A DNA stretch of 64,000 bases from Pseudoips prasinana (taxonomy: Eukaryota; Arthropoda; Insecta; Lepidoptera; Nolidae). Positions 56,301 through 64,000 of this stretch are shown here, one piece after another. The stretch lies in assembly GCA_951640165.1 (NCBI GenBank), contig OX621246.1, positions 9,573,001-9,637,000 of the forward strand, in the 5' to 3' direction. The translations under genes were made by a program, and so were the position numbers. Below the pieces are notes generated by a model, which was not told the DNA's origin, did not search any database, and saw nothing but the letters and a program-made list of their open reading frames with translations. The first letter of the stretch is position 1. Each line of letters begins with the position of its first letter.

Positions 56301-58237
56301 TGGAGCACTAAATGAGAAAGAAAGAAGATAAAATAAATAAGTTTACTGATAAATGTTAACAAATGTTATTTTATTTAATAAGAATCTTAAAGTATCAAAT
56401 AATTTAATAATCTTAAATCACTTAGTGAAAGATGTGCACGTCACACTATTGGCAACGCATTCCCCAAGCACTCTGACCTTCAGAATCGAATATATTCACG
56501 AAATGTTGAAAAGTTTAAAGTTCTGTCTCTATACCTATCATTGAAATTAAATTAGGAAATGATTGGACTTATTCTTATTAGAAAAAAGTAATGATAAATA
56601 TTATTATTATTACTTTTTTCTAATAAGAATAAGTCCAATCATTGTCTATGAAATGTCTGTAATTATTCTTATCGTGAATTGACATCATCACATCAGTGAC
56701 TCTTTTAGATTTTCTAAGAACAATTAGTTGCGGATCTGTTATGTAGAATTATATTTTACTGAGCCTGACTGCTGAGCCAGTGTCTGACAATCGTGGGGTT
56801 GATCTCCACCCAGAACTAATGTTTGTGTGATGAGAACATTATTTGTCCTGTGTCTGCGTGAAATTGATGTACATATAATTTAGTGTAAGTATGTATTAAG
56901 AAATATATAAGTATCATCTGCTTGCCATAGTACAGTATAGTCTGCCTAGTTTGTAATCAGGTGGCAGTAGTTTAGTTGTCTTAAGATATTTAATTACCTA
57001 AAAACTGAATGTATCTAGGTATATTCGAACTTAATTTAACACTACTTTTTCTCTTTTTACTAAGTACATCTAAATATGTTGAATTCAAAGTACAATGTGT
57101 TGATGTTTTAGCAATTTGATTACGTCAATGGTCTAGAATAAAAAAAAATTGACTTAAGGCAATGGATTAAGATTGACATAATGGGCAATGGGTGATAAAA
57201 TTAATTAGAAACCTCGATACTAGGCGGCTTGGTACCTACTCGTATAAAATCCAAAGTACTAGCTAGTGATTACAATACGTAGTATGTACCGTAGTGAGAA
57301 TGAGTAAGTATAAAATAATACAGGGTTAGCTCCATATAAACCTTCTGGCAGCATCCAAATATTAATCATTACATATATTTTAGTAGTATAATATTATAGT
57401 TTATTTATTTATTTCTCTCCTTAACACCTTATCTGTACGACATTTTCACTCACTATAAATTATCATTTATAGTGAGTGAAAATGTCAGTAAGTTAAAAGT
57501 AAACCATTATAAGAATTTTGTGCACGGCATAAACATGTGGAATAATGTTCAAATTAAGCATTATTAAAAAATCAAGCCGAGCTAATTTTAGTTCCATGGC
57601 CACCTCGCCACAGCTAGATATTCGTGTCAAGCAGGAACGAACGATCACATTTCCAGATTCTGTCACTAGTTTCTGTGTAGTGTGGTGACAGAATTCGCAA
57701 CATTTCTTTGTTTTTGATAAGGCAGGGGGAATGCCTACGCATCCTACACGCAAATTATGTCGGCGGGTGGGTATGTCGGACTCGCACTGACGAAACCTAA
57801 CCTGCCGTGGACTTCTCTTGGCGCCTGATGGGAGGAGCCCCGGAAACGCGGGCATGCTGCTCTGGTGCCCCCCGTTTGCGCCATGTCCCAGATGGTCGGG
57901 ACACGTACCCGGGAGGGCTCACCGAATATTCGCAATAATAATCTAACCAACTTATCTTATCTTTGTTGGGGTGTACTTGCGTACAGCACTTCGACCCTTC
58001 AGGATCTTTTGTATTACCAACCAACCAACACAACCAACCAACTTATACTTACACTTGTATGAGTACATCCTGCGGCTTCCAAAGGTTCCAAACATATAAA
58101 GGTATTGTCATACCGCATATGATTGTAGAGGCAGCATAGTAGGTAAATAATTTTAAATAATACTTTATTTTACTGTACTGGAAAAACACGTATAGCAATA
58201 AACATAGCGTTAACACTAACACTGTTTCGATCAACAT
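50204..58237 (-). CDS. 1-acyl-sn-glycerol-3-phosphate acyltransferase (AGPAT), five exons
   Basis: The enzyme transfers an acyl chain from acyl-CoA to lysophosphatidic acid, giving phosphatidic acid, in the endoplasmic reticulum membrane; it is a step in phospholipid and triglyceride synthesis. The five exons are 58053-58237, 56106-56239, 52662-52840, 51124-51295 and 50204-50364 in transcript order. All introns are GT-AG, phases agree, and the sum is 831 bases or 276 residues, normal for AGPAT1/2-like proteins. The PlsC motifs appear in order: NHQSSLD, GCIFIDR, YPEGTRN and PIIPVV. The N-terminus is a hydrophobic membrane segment. The start ATG has an in-frame stop 15 bases upstream. Introns are heavily loaded with repeats. 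Several TTTATT sites on the + strand just below 50204 could be poly(A) signals. Confidence 0.93.
50860..50945 (-). mobile_element. SINE head fragment
   Basis: On the minus strand it contains AAAGGTTGCGGGTTCGATCC with the B box, then ACATGACAAACATTTGTGCT. It lies in intron 4 of the AGPAT gene, in the same direction. A possible 3' SINE piece (GTGTGAATGATGTCCCAGGA) is at about 50561-50583. Confidence 0.55.
51124..51295 (-). CDS. AGPAT exon 4 (PEGTR motif)
   Basis: After TTAATTTCAG it reads YKIYMYPEGTRNKERKKPLL, PFKRGAFTMAVAAQAPIIPV and VHSPYYFIDEKECIFNN, ending at G before GTAAGT. YPEGTRN is the acyltransferase motif III that holds the phosphate of the acceptor; PIIPV is motif IV. A decayed copy of this exon is at 48436-48605. 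Confidence 0.95.
51765..51815 (+). mobile_element. Fragment of the second SINE family
   Basis: GATTCCCGCAAAGGACAATT followed by ATTTATGTGACCTATAAATA matches the segment after the B box in copies at 32775 and 36660. Confidence 0.5.
52662..52840 (-). CDS. AGPAT exon 3
   Basis: After GGAATTTCAG it encodes LLKIWELVRKMSPICKKELL, YAGTYGIVGYLAGCIFIDRK and NPTAAYNQLQSTKAKIQNK, then GTACGATT as donor. KKEL-x-YAG and G-x-IFIDR form motif II, involved in glycerol-phosphate binding. The acceptor has a poor pyrimidine tract, and the A-rich tail of a LINE ends about 15 bases upstream of it. Confidence 0.93.
52856..53105 (-). mobile_element. LINE 3' end in AGPAT intron 2
   Basis: On the minus strand the stretch ends ACGTTGACGATCCTTAAATG followed by AATAAATAAATAAT. 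The same end (GACGATCCTTAAATAAATAA) appears in the opposite direction at 54313-54345. It looks like a 5'-truncated retroelement with a short A-rich tail, inserted just before the exon 3 acceptor. The 115-codon plus-strand frame across it is a shadow. Confidence 0.5.
53270..53905. repeat. Tandem repeat, about 134-bp period, five units
   Basis: GTAAGTTTGTATGAAAA recurs near 53437, 53570, 53706 and 53841, with a diverged first unit near 53305. Each unit contains AACGCATGAAAATTGGTATT, TTTCAGTTAAAAAT and GGAAATTCCACCCC. Units differ by small changes. It is non-coding. Confidence 0.85.
54205..54350 (+). mobile_element. LINE 3' end with A-rich tail
   Basis: It ends GACGATCCTTAAATAAATAA plus further AAAT units, matching in reverse the end at 52856. 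The start is not well defined. Confidence 0.4.
54498..55202 (+). pseudogene. LINE reverse transcriptase C-terminal fragment, 5'-truncated
   Basis: The open frame continues through VNILGKEIERVSEARNLGLL, MDQSLRFEKHV, LYKMRPYLSQQLRMQLIESV, VLAKLNYCDSVFGPRL and, near the end, SKVWNNIPPPIRDLKSIYSF. This is the region after the reverse transcriptase catalytic core in LINE proteins of the CR1/jockey type (LGL-x-x-D ... L-x-YCD-x-V-x-G ... WN-x-IP-x-x-IR). The first part of the protein is missing. About 200 codons are still open, so the copy is rather young. The 3' UTR and a TTTCTTTCTTTC tail follow to about 55585. Confidence 0.85.
55203..55585 (+). mobile_element. 3' UTR and tail of the LINE copy
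   Basis: The sequence holds ACGGGTACCAACGGAAGATC and GCTGGGTGTAACCCAGCAAA, which folds into a short hairpin (TGGGT-ACCCA), and ends with TTGTCGAATAAATGTATTTT then CTTCTTTCTTTCTTTC. The tail is a short repeat rather than poly(A). Confidence 0.6.
56106..56239 (-). CDS. AGPAT exon 2 (NHX4D motif)
   Basis: After GACTTTTAG it encodes SMAGMMQNINKLIGVEWRLR, NGEILTEDQG and AVIVANHQSSLDIL, then GTAAGT. NHQSSLD is the catalytic NHX4D motif of the PlsC family, the histidine being the general base. Confidence 0.95.
56558..56643. repeat. Long perfect hairpin in AGPAT intron 1
   Basis: The left arm starts AATGATTGGACTTATTCTTA and the right arm ends TAAGAATAAGTCCAATCATT; the arms are about 35 bp, appear perfectly complementary, and enclose a short AT-rich loop with ATTATTATT. 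It lies in intron 1 of the AGPAT gene. Confidence 0.9.
56757..56995 (+). mobile_element. tRNA-derived SINE, diverged subfamily
   Basis: It has GACTGCTGAGCCAGTGTCTG, a B box (GGGGTTGATCTCCACCC), TGTTTGTGTGATGAGAACAT, TGCTTGCCATAGTACAGTAT, CTGCCTAGTTTGTAATCAGG and a GTCTTAAGATATTTA end. Copies at 60373 and 62462 share these features and form a second subfamily beside the main one. Confidence 0.7.
57439..57486. repeat. Perfect 22-bp hairpin with 4-base loop
   Basis: GACATTTTCACTCACTATAA plus AT, loop TATC, then the exact complement ending AGTGAGTGAAAATGTC. It lies in intron 1 of the AGPAT gene. Confidence 0.95.
57700..57930. other. GC-rich block of unknown origin in AGPAT intron 1
   Basis: This block is much more GC-rich than its surroundings and contains several overlapping minus-strand frames of 68-120 codons rich in Arg, Pro and Ser. 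None shows a known domain. It could be a piece of a retroelement; nothing more can be said. Confidence 0.35.
58053..58237 (-). CDS. AGPAT exon 1 (start codon, membrane segment)
   Basis: ATG at 58235-58237; an in-frame TAA lies shortly upstream. The exon encodes MLIETVLVLTLCLLLYVFFQ, a membrane segment, then a second hydrophobic stretch around residues 33-50 (YYAASTIICGMTIPLYVW), and ends at GT before GTAAGTAT. The split codon with exon 2 gives valine. Confidence 0.88.
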
Positions 58238-58899
58238 TTTTAAACCGTATTAAAATAAATATATATAATATGGACGACTGTTCCCACGTAAGTATTTTAT
58301 AACAATAAAGAGAAATATACAACTTATTTAAAAACTAGTCATTATTCAGACAACCTACGATTGTTCGTATTTACTGACTTGTTTTTGTGAAACCCGCGCA
58401 AGATTAGACGCAAATAACTGTGATTAAATCTTAGCTATTACCTTGAAAAAAATTCAAAATGAATGCCAAGAGTTGTTAGACTTTTTTCGTCGTAAATATT
58501 ATATAGTTGTAGTTAGGCATATTAACTTTGAAGAATACAATTTCAAAAAACAATATCAGATGTCCATAGTAACTTTGCCTCAATATTAATTTGTCATGGA
58601 CAGTGAATATTCTTACGTTCTTTGGTGTTATTTAATATCAAAATAAAAAAAAAATAAGTTATTCAGACATTTTCATTTGGAGGTTATGTTTCAATAGTTA
58701 TTTCAGTTTTGGTTTTCAATAGTCATTATTTATTTTTTCGCATTTTAGGTTAATAACCGAAAAGCACCAAATAGAAATTGCATGTAATGTTTACAATGCT
58801 AAACTGTTTATTATTAATTTTCTTATGGTTTCTTATACAAGTCCATGAAAACTTACCAAAGTTATAACTAGCTACATTGCTACCTAACGGGTAACAAAC

Positions 58900-59160
58900 A
58901 ACACTACAATTGACACCAATATGGCGGCACGACCTTAATAAGAACAATTGTCTCAAATTCAAGAAGCGACCGACCTCCGTCATCGCGCTGGCAATCGTCG
59001 ACTGTCACGAAATCCCCAAATCCCGCCACGTAGGGATTTCGCGGCTAGTTTTATTTCATTACCGGACGACGCAACCCACGGATTCTCCGGGATTTTGGCG
59101 CCCAAACGTGGGGCTGACAGGTGCGGTTATGATTTTCATTTTCTCCTCTCCAAATGTCAT
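58900..59160. promoter_or_regulatory. CpG-richer block upstream of AGPAT, possible promoter region
   Basis: About 700 bases upstream of the AGPAT start lies a block with many CpG dinucleotides (GCGACCGACCTCCGTCATCG, GGACGACGCAACCCACGG) in otherwise AT-rich DNA. It contains CAATATGGCGGCACG, close to the ATGGCGGC type of site common near insect start regions. Frames of 107 and 87 codons on the plus strand show no domain. It may be the AGPAT promoter or the start of a divergent gene; both are inference. Confidence 0.3.
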
Positions 59161-59950
59161 TGTTTCTTGTGGTTTATGTGTGCAAAATTATATACAGAAC
59201 AACTTCCGTAGTATATTTATGCCAAACGTGTAATATTTTGTAGTCATAGGTTTTGAGCTAGCAAATACAACGTTATTGTTAAAACTGCTGAAAATATTTG
59301 TAACGTTTGAAGTGCTAAATAAACGTTCATCAAACATATGGATCACATTAGTTCACTTGTTCAGGAGATGAAATATCTTCTTCTTTTGATTGTCTCTTGG
59401 AGGTTGGCCGGCTGAATCAGTTTATCGCCGCCGATGTTGTCCATTATTCAAAGGTATATCAAAGCCACAATCATTCTAGCACTCCAGGAGATGTTTCCCT
59501 GGTATTTTTCCCCTCATTATAAAAATATACATTTCTGAGTCACATATTCAGACACCCGCCTAGTCCTATACAACCTCACCAATTTTGCCTTATTAAAAAT
59601 CCGGAGGATTTCCCGAGATCTGTGCATCCTTTGGCGTGCCGACCACTTCATTCCTGATTTCGTAAGTCCGGGTATTGCGTAGAATTGAAGAGTTTATACT
59701 TACTTACTCTGTCTCATAGATCCGTAACTCATCGCCGACTTTAAGCTTCTTGACGCGCGGACGTTTTATAAATGAGTGACCGCTAAAGTGGTTTAATTTC
59801 AAAGCGTCTCTATGCTTCGGAGGATGCATTAAGCGGTTGCTCCCGTTTGGAGTTGTTAAGCCATGTCAGACCCTTACTTGGTGGCTTAAACCACGCTGAC
59901 AATTGAGTGCAAACTGCCTATACAATAACGTTAAATAACAATATCTATTA

Positions 59951-60064
59951 CAAGCTGCGCCCCACGGTTTCACCCGCGTTTAGTAGTAGTTTTGGCGTAA
60001 AAGAGTAACAAACACACATACGTAGATCTATACTCACAAACTTTCGCATTTATAATATTAGCAG
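59951..60064 (-). mobile_element. Helitron-like remnant
   Basis: On the minus strand it begins near CTAATATTATAAATGCGAAA, passes GTTTGTTACTCTTTTACGCC, and ends ACGCGGGTGAAACCGTGGGG with GCGCAGCTTG, a changed CTAG end. Confidence 0.45.
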
Positions 60065-60184
60065 AATGTGAACCTCTAGTGGTATTGGCAGTGCATGCCG
60101 GAATAGCTCGCAAATGTTATTTTTTTTCTTTCTTACTTGACACTTATCTTCATATTTTGGACAATTTACGCAATATCTTTATAA

Positions 60185-60324
60185 ATTGTAGCCTATGTGT
60201 TATTCTGATGTATAAGCTACATTATTGTAAAGTTACATTAAAATCAATTCAGTAGTTTTTACGTGAAAGAGTAACAAACATCCATCCATACTTACAAACT
60301 TTCGCGTTTATAATATTAGTAGGA
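60185..60324 (-). mobile_element. Helitron-like 5' end fragment
   Basis: On the minus strand it opens TCCTACTAATATTATAAACG after A and continues CGAAAGTTTGTAAGTATGGA. The 3' CTAG end is not found, so it is truncated. Confidence 0.45.
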
Positions 60325-60372
60325 TAAAGTGTTAATACGTATACCTGATGCATCCACTAACCATGGTTGCAT

Positions 60373-60590
60373 GGCCTGTTGGTCTACTAGTTAGTGACCC
60401 CGACTGCTAAGCCAGTGGTTGTGGGTTCGATCACCACCCAGGGCAAATCTTCGCCTGGCGTAATTTACCTATAATATGTATGCATTTATATAAGTATGTT
60501 TATTAGTTGTATGGTTGCCTTAGTACAGGCTCTGCCTAGTTTGGGATCAGATGGCAGTGTGTTAGTGGTCCCAAGTTATCATATGAAAAA
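60373..60590 (+). mobile_element. tRNA-derived SINE, diverged subfamily
   Basis: GGCCTGTTGGTCTACTAGTT with the A box, B box GTGGGTTCGATCACCACCC, TATGGTTGCCTTAGTACAGG, CTCTGCCTAGTTTGGGATCA, GATGGCAGTGTG and a CCCAAGTTATCAT end. Confidence 0.75.
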
Positions 60591-61359
60591 GCCAAACACT
60601 AAACTGTTCTGGAATTAAGCCCCATAATAGTGTAAAGCTCTAGTAATTCCAGGATATCACATATTGTAACTTGTTCGATAGACGGTAGCGCCACCGTTTA
60701 TCGAAACTACCTTCGTGTCCGTATCACGTACGACCTTGTTCCAACATGTTTCATCGTAATTACGTTTTCAATGTGCACACTCGTTGTTATTTTTTCAGCT
60801 GTTTACGAAACCTGTTCTTTCAGTATGGATATTGAGAAATTTGTATTGTATCTTTATGACGATCTCTATATGCAAACGATTTAATGATTTTTTTTGATCA
60901 TCTCTCGTTTTGAACGATTTCTTATGAGAGTATTAAGACTTACTAGCCGATCTAGAATGGTGTCGAGTGATATCCTTCTACAGCCTTTAACCAATGAGAT
61001 CACAGTAAAAGACGTGGTTTTGGACACGGAGATTGGTCGAATTGCTATGTAATATGCAGCAGCATGGCGACGAAAAGTCACTACATATTACATAGCATCT
61101 TACCTTATCCCAGACCGGTGAGAGCAATTCGGTATGATCGCCTTAAGGCTATGAGGATTCTATATCAACTAACACAACATAAATATTCTACAATCTACAT
61201 TAAATAAACGCCAACTTTTAATGAAGAATAGTTGGAACCACTAACAGGTGTCCGTTGGCGAAATTCGACTTAATAGCCTTAATATCAAGTATAAACTGTG
61301 CCGTACAACAAAATTTACTGGAAATATTTGAAAATGTCATTTGTGTACTTTATGTATGG

Positions 61360-61499
61360 TACAAACGCCAGCACATCCAGCTACTCCAATCTGTCAAATT
61401 TCTTTTATAAATTTTCAACTTTATCACAAAAGCATAAGGTTCACTTTCAATTAGGGTAGTTTGACAGATTGGGGTAGCTTGATGTGCTGGCGTCTGTAC
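61360..61499. mobile_element. MITE-like element with about 38-bp inverted ends
   Basis: The left end GTACAAACGCCAGCACATCC and following AGCTACTCCAATCTGTCAAA pair with the right end, read in reverse complement as GTACAGACGCCAGCACATCA and AGCTACCCCAATCTGTCAAA. There are a few mismatches. The 140-bp element has an AT-rich middle and no gene. Confidence 0.75.
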
Positions 61500-61789
61500 A
61501 TTAAAATTTATACTTAAAGTCCGATGTTTGTAAAGGGCGGCGCAATTCTCATAGAAGCTGCATGTCCCATGGGTAGTCTAATCTTATTATAGGAAAATTC
61601 ATGTACTGCGGATGATACTACATACATGGCTGACGCAGTGGTTAGAGACTTAATTCCATGTAATATACACGACAAGTAATTGTGTGACCCATCCGTGACG
61701 CATTTCACGAATAATAAAATGGCTAAGAATCCTTGAGTGCGGCCGTTGAATTGAAGACCTTAATATAATTAATCCAAAGCAAATAATAA

Positions 61790-61925
61790 TAATATCTTGG
61801 GACATTATTCACACACGGCCGTATGATCTCCTGAATATATCAGTTATCTGGTTTCCATAGTAGAAGCTCTGCTTAGTTTGGGATCAGATGACCGTGTGTG
61901 AATAATATCCTAAGATATTATATTA
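61790..61925. mobile_element. Two SINE 3' ends head to head
   Basis: 61790-61833 holds the SINE end in minus orientation (ATCTTGGGACATTATTCACA, CACGGCCGTATGATC). After about 10 bases, 61843-61925 holds the 3' half in plus orientation (TATCAGTTATCTGGTTTCCA, TAGTAGAAGCTCTGCTTAGT, TTGGGATCAGATGACCGTGT). The ends can pair over about 35 bases. Confidence 0.75.
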
Positions 61926-62461
61926 TTAGAATATCCTAAGATATTATTAAATACCAACTAACCATCTTGTATTTATTCTTTTTCATATAAATCACGTTCA
62001 CTAAATAATTCAACAAATAGTCAGAGTTCCCATGTGCGTCTAATTTTGTTATATGTTTCATAAACCCCGGGAGCCCAAACCTCTGGCCAGTCTAATGGCA
62101 CCCTCTTCAGTTATTAAGCTATAAATCTCTGTATATGTTTATTTTACCGTGAATAAAATACCTTTTAAAGATGTTGTGTAGATTATTTTGGTGTCAGCTT
62201 TTTGGTCATCATTTCAAAGGTATTATATTAAGTGAAGTAGGCGCAGTCGATCTCACGTTAGTGGAAACAGTTATAGTACGATAAACACCTTTAGTGCGTA
62301 CTTAATAAACACGGTTAGGTGCTAAATGTATGTTTTAAACTACGAAACGATAGCGACTTTGATGCCATGTATGCGAGACATATTATTTCAGAAGCATGTG
62401 CGCAAACTTAGTTCTCTCACTCATGTACTTGACCTAAGTTACCCTTATGTGGTTCACCAAG

Positions 62462-62680
62462 ACTGACCTGTTGGTCTAGTGTTTCGCGACCCTGATTGCT
62501 AAGCCAGAGATCCTGGGTTCGATCCCCACTCAGGACAAATCTTTGTGTGATGAGTATCTTTATTTGATCTGTATCTGGGGGTATTTTAGATATATATATT
62601 AGCATGTTCATGAGTTGTCCGGTTGCCATAGTACTGGCTCAGCCTAGTTTAAGATCAGATTAAATGACCGAGGATATTTA
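62462..62680 (+). mobile_element. tRNA-derived SINE, diverged subfamily
   Basis: ACCTGTTGGTCTAGTGTTTC (A box), CTGGGTTCGATCCCCACTCA (B box), CTTTGTGTGATGAGTATCTT, CCGGTTGCCATAGTACTGGC and CAGCCTAGTTTAAGATCAGA. The B box is perfect, which suggests a fairly young copy. Confidence 0.75.
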
Positions 62681-63456
62681 TTTATTCTTTAATGTCTAAG
62701 TTGTTCAAGCAGACCAGCAGGCCTCTGCAGATGTTAGTTCTCGCCGTGACCGACTGTTTAACGTGCCCTCCGATTCAATTAGTCCTCTGAAGGTCTGATC
62801 ATTAAACCACTTTTGGAGTCACCCAACTATATACTGACCGCGTGCCTAGATGCCTGGTCTCGCCGATCTCTTGCGGGCTAATGAGAACAACTAGTTGTGA
62901 GTAACTTATGTTAGTTGGTAGAACAAAAAGACACATAATTCAATGTTCTCCAGAAGAGAAATATAACAAATTTCATTATAATACGAAATTTACAAAACAA
63001 TTATTTACAAAAGACCTACCTAAGGTATTGAATTATGCCCTAAGTTTAAACAAAACTCAGTTCCTAACTTAACTAAATTACAACTTAATCTTGGTGTGCC
63101 CGTCGTAACAAGAACTACAAAAAAGAGTAATTTTCGAGAAGGAATAAATTTACTGGCCTATATTTCGCCTAGTTGGCTCGTAGAAAAGCTTAAACCAGTC
63201 ATGCGAAATGCGACTAACTTGGCCCGCAAGGGACCCGAGCTCCGCTAAAATGCTTATAGTCGGTAATAATGTATCGAGCATCCGGTTACTGTACCACTAG
63301 AGGATAATATCTTAATAGGAGCATATTTTAGAGAGTAGCAAGAGAGTTACAAGCATAGCATTTTTAGCTTTATGAGCACTGCGGAGAGGCCGCGAGCTTA
63401 TAGAATACGCTGCTGGTACCATTTTGATGTTAATGTTGGAGTACTGGGTCTCAACC
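62681..63456. other. No gene recognised
   Basis: The stretch contains a short fragment of the CTTCGGAGGA-type repeat near 62740-62830 and otherwise nothing that can be named. Confidence 0.45.
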
Positions 63457-63677
63457 GGCTAAGTCGCCGAACATCGATTTCTTAAATGGCGTTCAAATAA
63501 ATAAAGGTTAAAAATGACTTAATTAATCGTTAAATCGGCTTCCATGAGGACATGTGACGTCATAAATGGTCCGGAATCGATTGTCAACGTTGAAGCCGAT
63601 TTACCAATTGATGAAGTCATTTTTAACCTTTATGTATTTGAACGCCATTTAAGAAATCGATGTTCGGCGACTTAGCC
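63457..63677. mobile_element. Foldback element with about 87-bp inverted arms
   Basis: The left arm reads GGCTAAGTCGCCGAACATCG, ATTTCTTAAATGGCGTTCAA, then AAGGTTAAAAATGACTT and ends near AAATCGGCTTC. The right arm is the reverse complement with few differences (GAAGCCGATTTACCAATTGA ... GTTCGGCGACTTAGCC). The middle is about 45 bases. Weaker pairing may extend 10-15 bases further out on both sides (CTGGGTCTC against GAGCCCCTGGG). Confidence 0.85.
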
Positions 63678-63829
63678 TGTAGAGCCCCTGGGTCGCTTAT
63701 AGCCGGTCCAAAAGGGATCGGTGAGGTTAAGCATTTAAACACGCGATCCGTCCATAAATGGGCAGTATGGTTCTGGCTATGAGTATGGTTCACAGAGCCC
63801 ATCAGAAAGGGTGGATGGGTGGCAACATG

Positions 63830-63925
63830 TGAGTGATACCATGTGTGTTGCAAGCATTTTAGGCTACTGTGACCACTTACCATCAGGTGGTTCGTCTGAT
63901 TATTTGCCGACTTTTTATTATAAAG
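63830..63925 (+). repeat. Interspersed repeat (TACCATCAGGTGG family)
   Basis: GTTGCAAGCATTTTAGGCTA, CTGTGACCACTTACCATCAG and GTGGTTCGTCTGATTATTTG match the group at 34725 read on the other strand. Confidence 0.5.
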
Positions 63926-64000
63926 AGAGATTATTAATCCATCGGAAATAAAAGTGGATTTAATTTGGTTGACGTACAGACAATTTACCTACCATTAACT

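Larger units (their letters stand above)
59161..60372. other. No gene recognised; Helitron-like and other repeat remnants
   Basis: No exon is supported. Short Helitron-like remnants are at 59951 and 60185. A fragment at about 59790-59900 (CTATGCTTCGGAGGATGCAT, TAAGCGGTTGCTCCCG) belongs to a small repeat group that also appears near 13380, 16930, 21480, 35070 and 62750. Confidence 0.45.

Noticed and set aside
57439..57486. MicroRNA precursor
   Set aside because: The stem is only 22 bp with a 4-base loop and no flanking lower stem; not enough for a microRNA call.
57493..57950. Minus frames of 120, 68 and 78 codons as an extra AGPAT exon
   Set aside because: They lie between exons 1 and 2, which already join in phase, and resemble no acyltransferase sequence.
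58910..59233. 107-codon plus frame as a gene upstream of AGPAT
   Set aside because: Two overlapping frames are open because of high GC; no domain seen. Kept only as a possible promoter region.

Overview
The window looks like nuclear DNA of a moth or butterfly. It is AT-rich, has few exons and long introns, and is densely packed with transposable elements of lepidopteran type: tRNA-derived SINEs with an A box and a B box, RTE ends followed by (ATG)n, short Helitron-like elements ending in CTAG, CR1-type and other LINE pieces, a mariner, and a Ty3/gypsy LTR element. No bacterial-style operon, rRNA, genuine tRNA gene or CRISPR array is present.

Host genes. Only two host loci can be supported. 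A single 195-base exon on the + strand near 14.4 kb encodes an immunoglobulin domain that best resembles the second Ig domain of the receptor tyrosine phosphatase Lar; much of the left part of the window is probably intron of that gene. On the - strand, five GT-AG exons between 58.2 and 50.2 kb join in phase into a complete 276-residue 1-acylglycerol-3-phosphate acyltransferase (AGPAT) with all four family motifs. About 1.6 kb beyond its last exon lies a decayed second copy of the exon that carries the PEGTR motif, with a 2-base deletion.

Mobile DNA, left to right. 0-0.36 kb: an interspersed repeat broken by a SINE. 2.96-8.12 kb: a Ty3/gypsy element with 292-bp LTRs that I read as identical and a TGTA target duplication, inserted in a SINE; its interior is a mosaic of gag, protease and integrase remnants (two overlapping integrase pieces), an RTE tail, and two arrays of a short hairpin motif, with no reverse transcriptase seen. 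18.50-19.78 kb: an apparently intact mariner (TA duplication, near-perfect 28-bp inverted repeats, 339-residue DD34D transposase). 21.92-26.75 kb: a nearly full-length CR1-like retrotransposon inserted in another SINE, with an open ORF2 separated from ORF1 by one in-frame stop codon and a frameshift in ORF1. 40.5-40.9 kb: a dead Tc1-like transposase. 41.75-42.6 kb: an open frame joining a DDE-transposase end to a SWIM zinc finger. 53.1-56.0 kb: a long Helitron-like region with about 134-bp tandem units, interrupted by LINE pieces. Several near-perfect palindromes (8.9, 14.8, 56.6, 57.5, 61.4 and 63.5 kb) look like miniature foldback elements.

How it fits together. The host genes are simple; the structure comes from nested insertion. 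SINE copies served as landing sites for both the LTR element and the CR1 element, which lets both insertions be reconstructed to the base. Coordinates of repeats without a visible target duplication are approximate. All family names come from reading motifs, not from searches.
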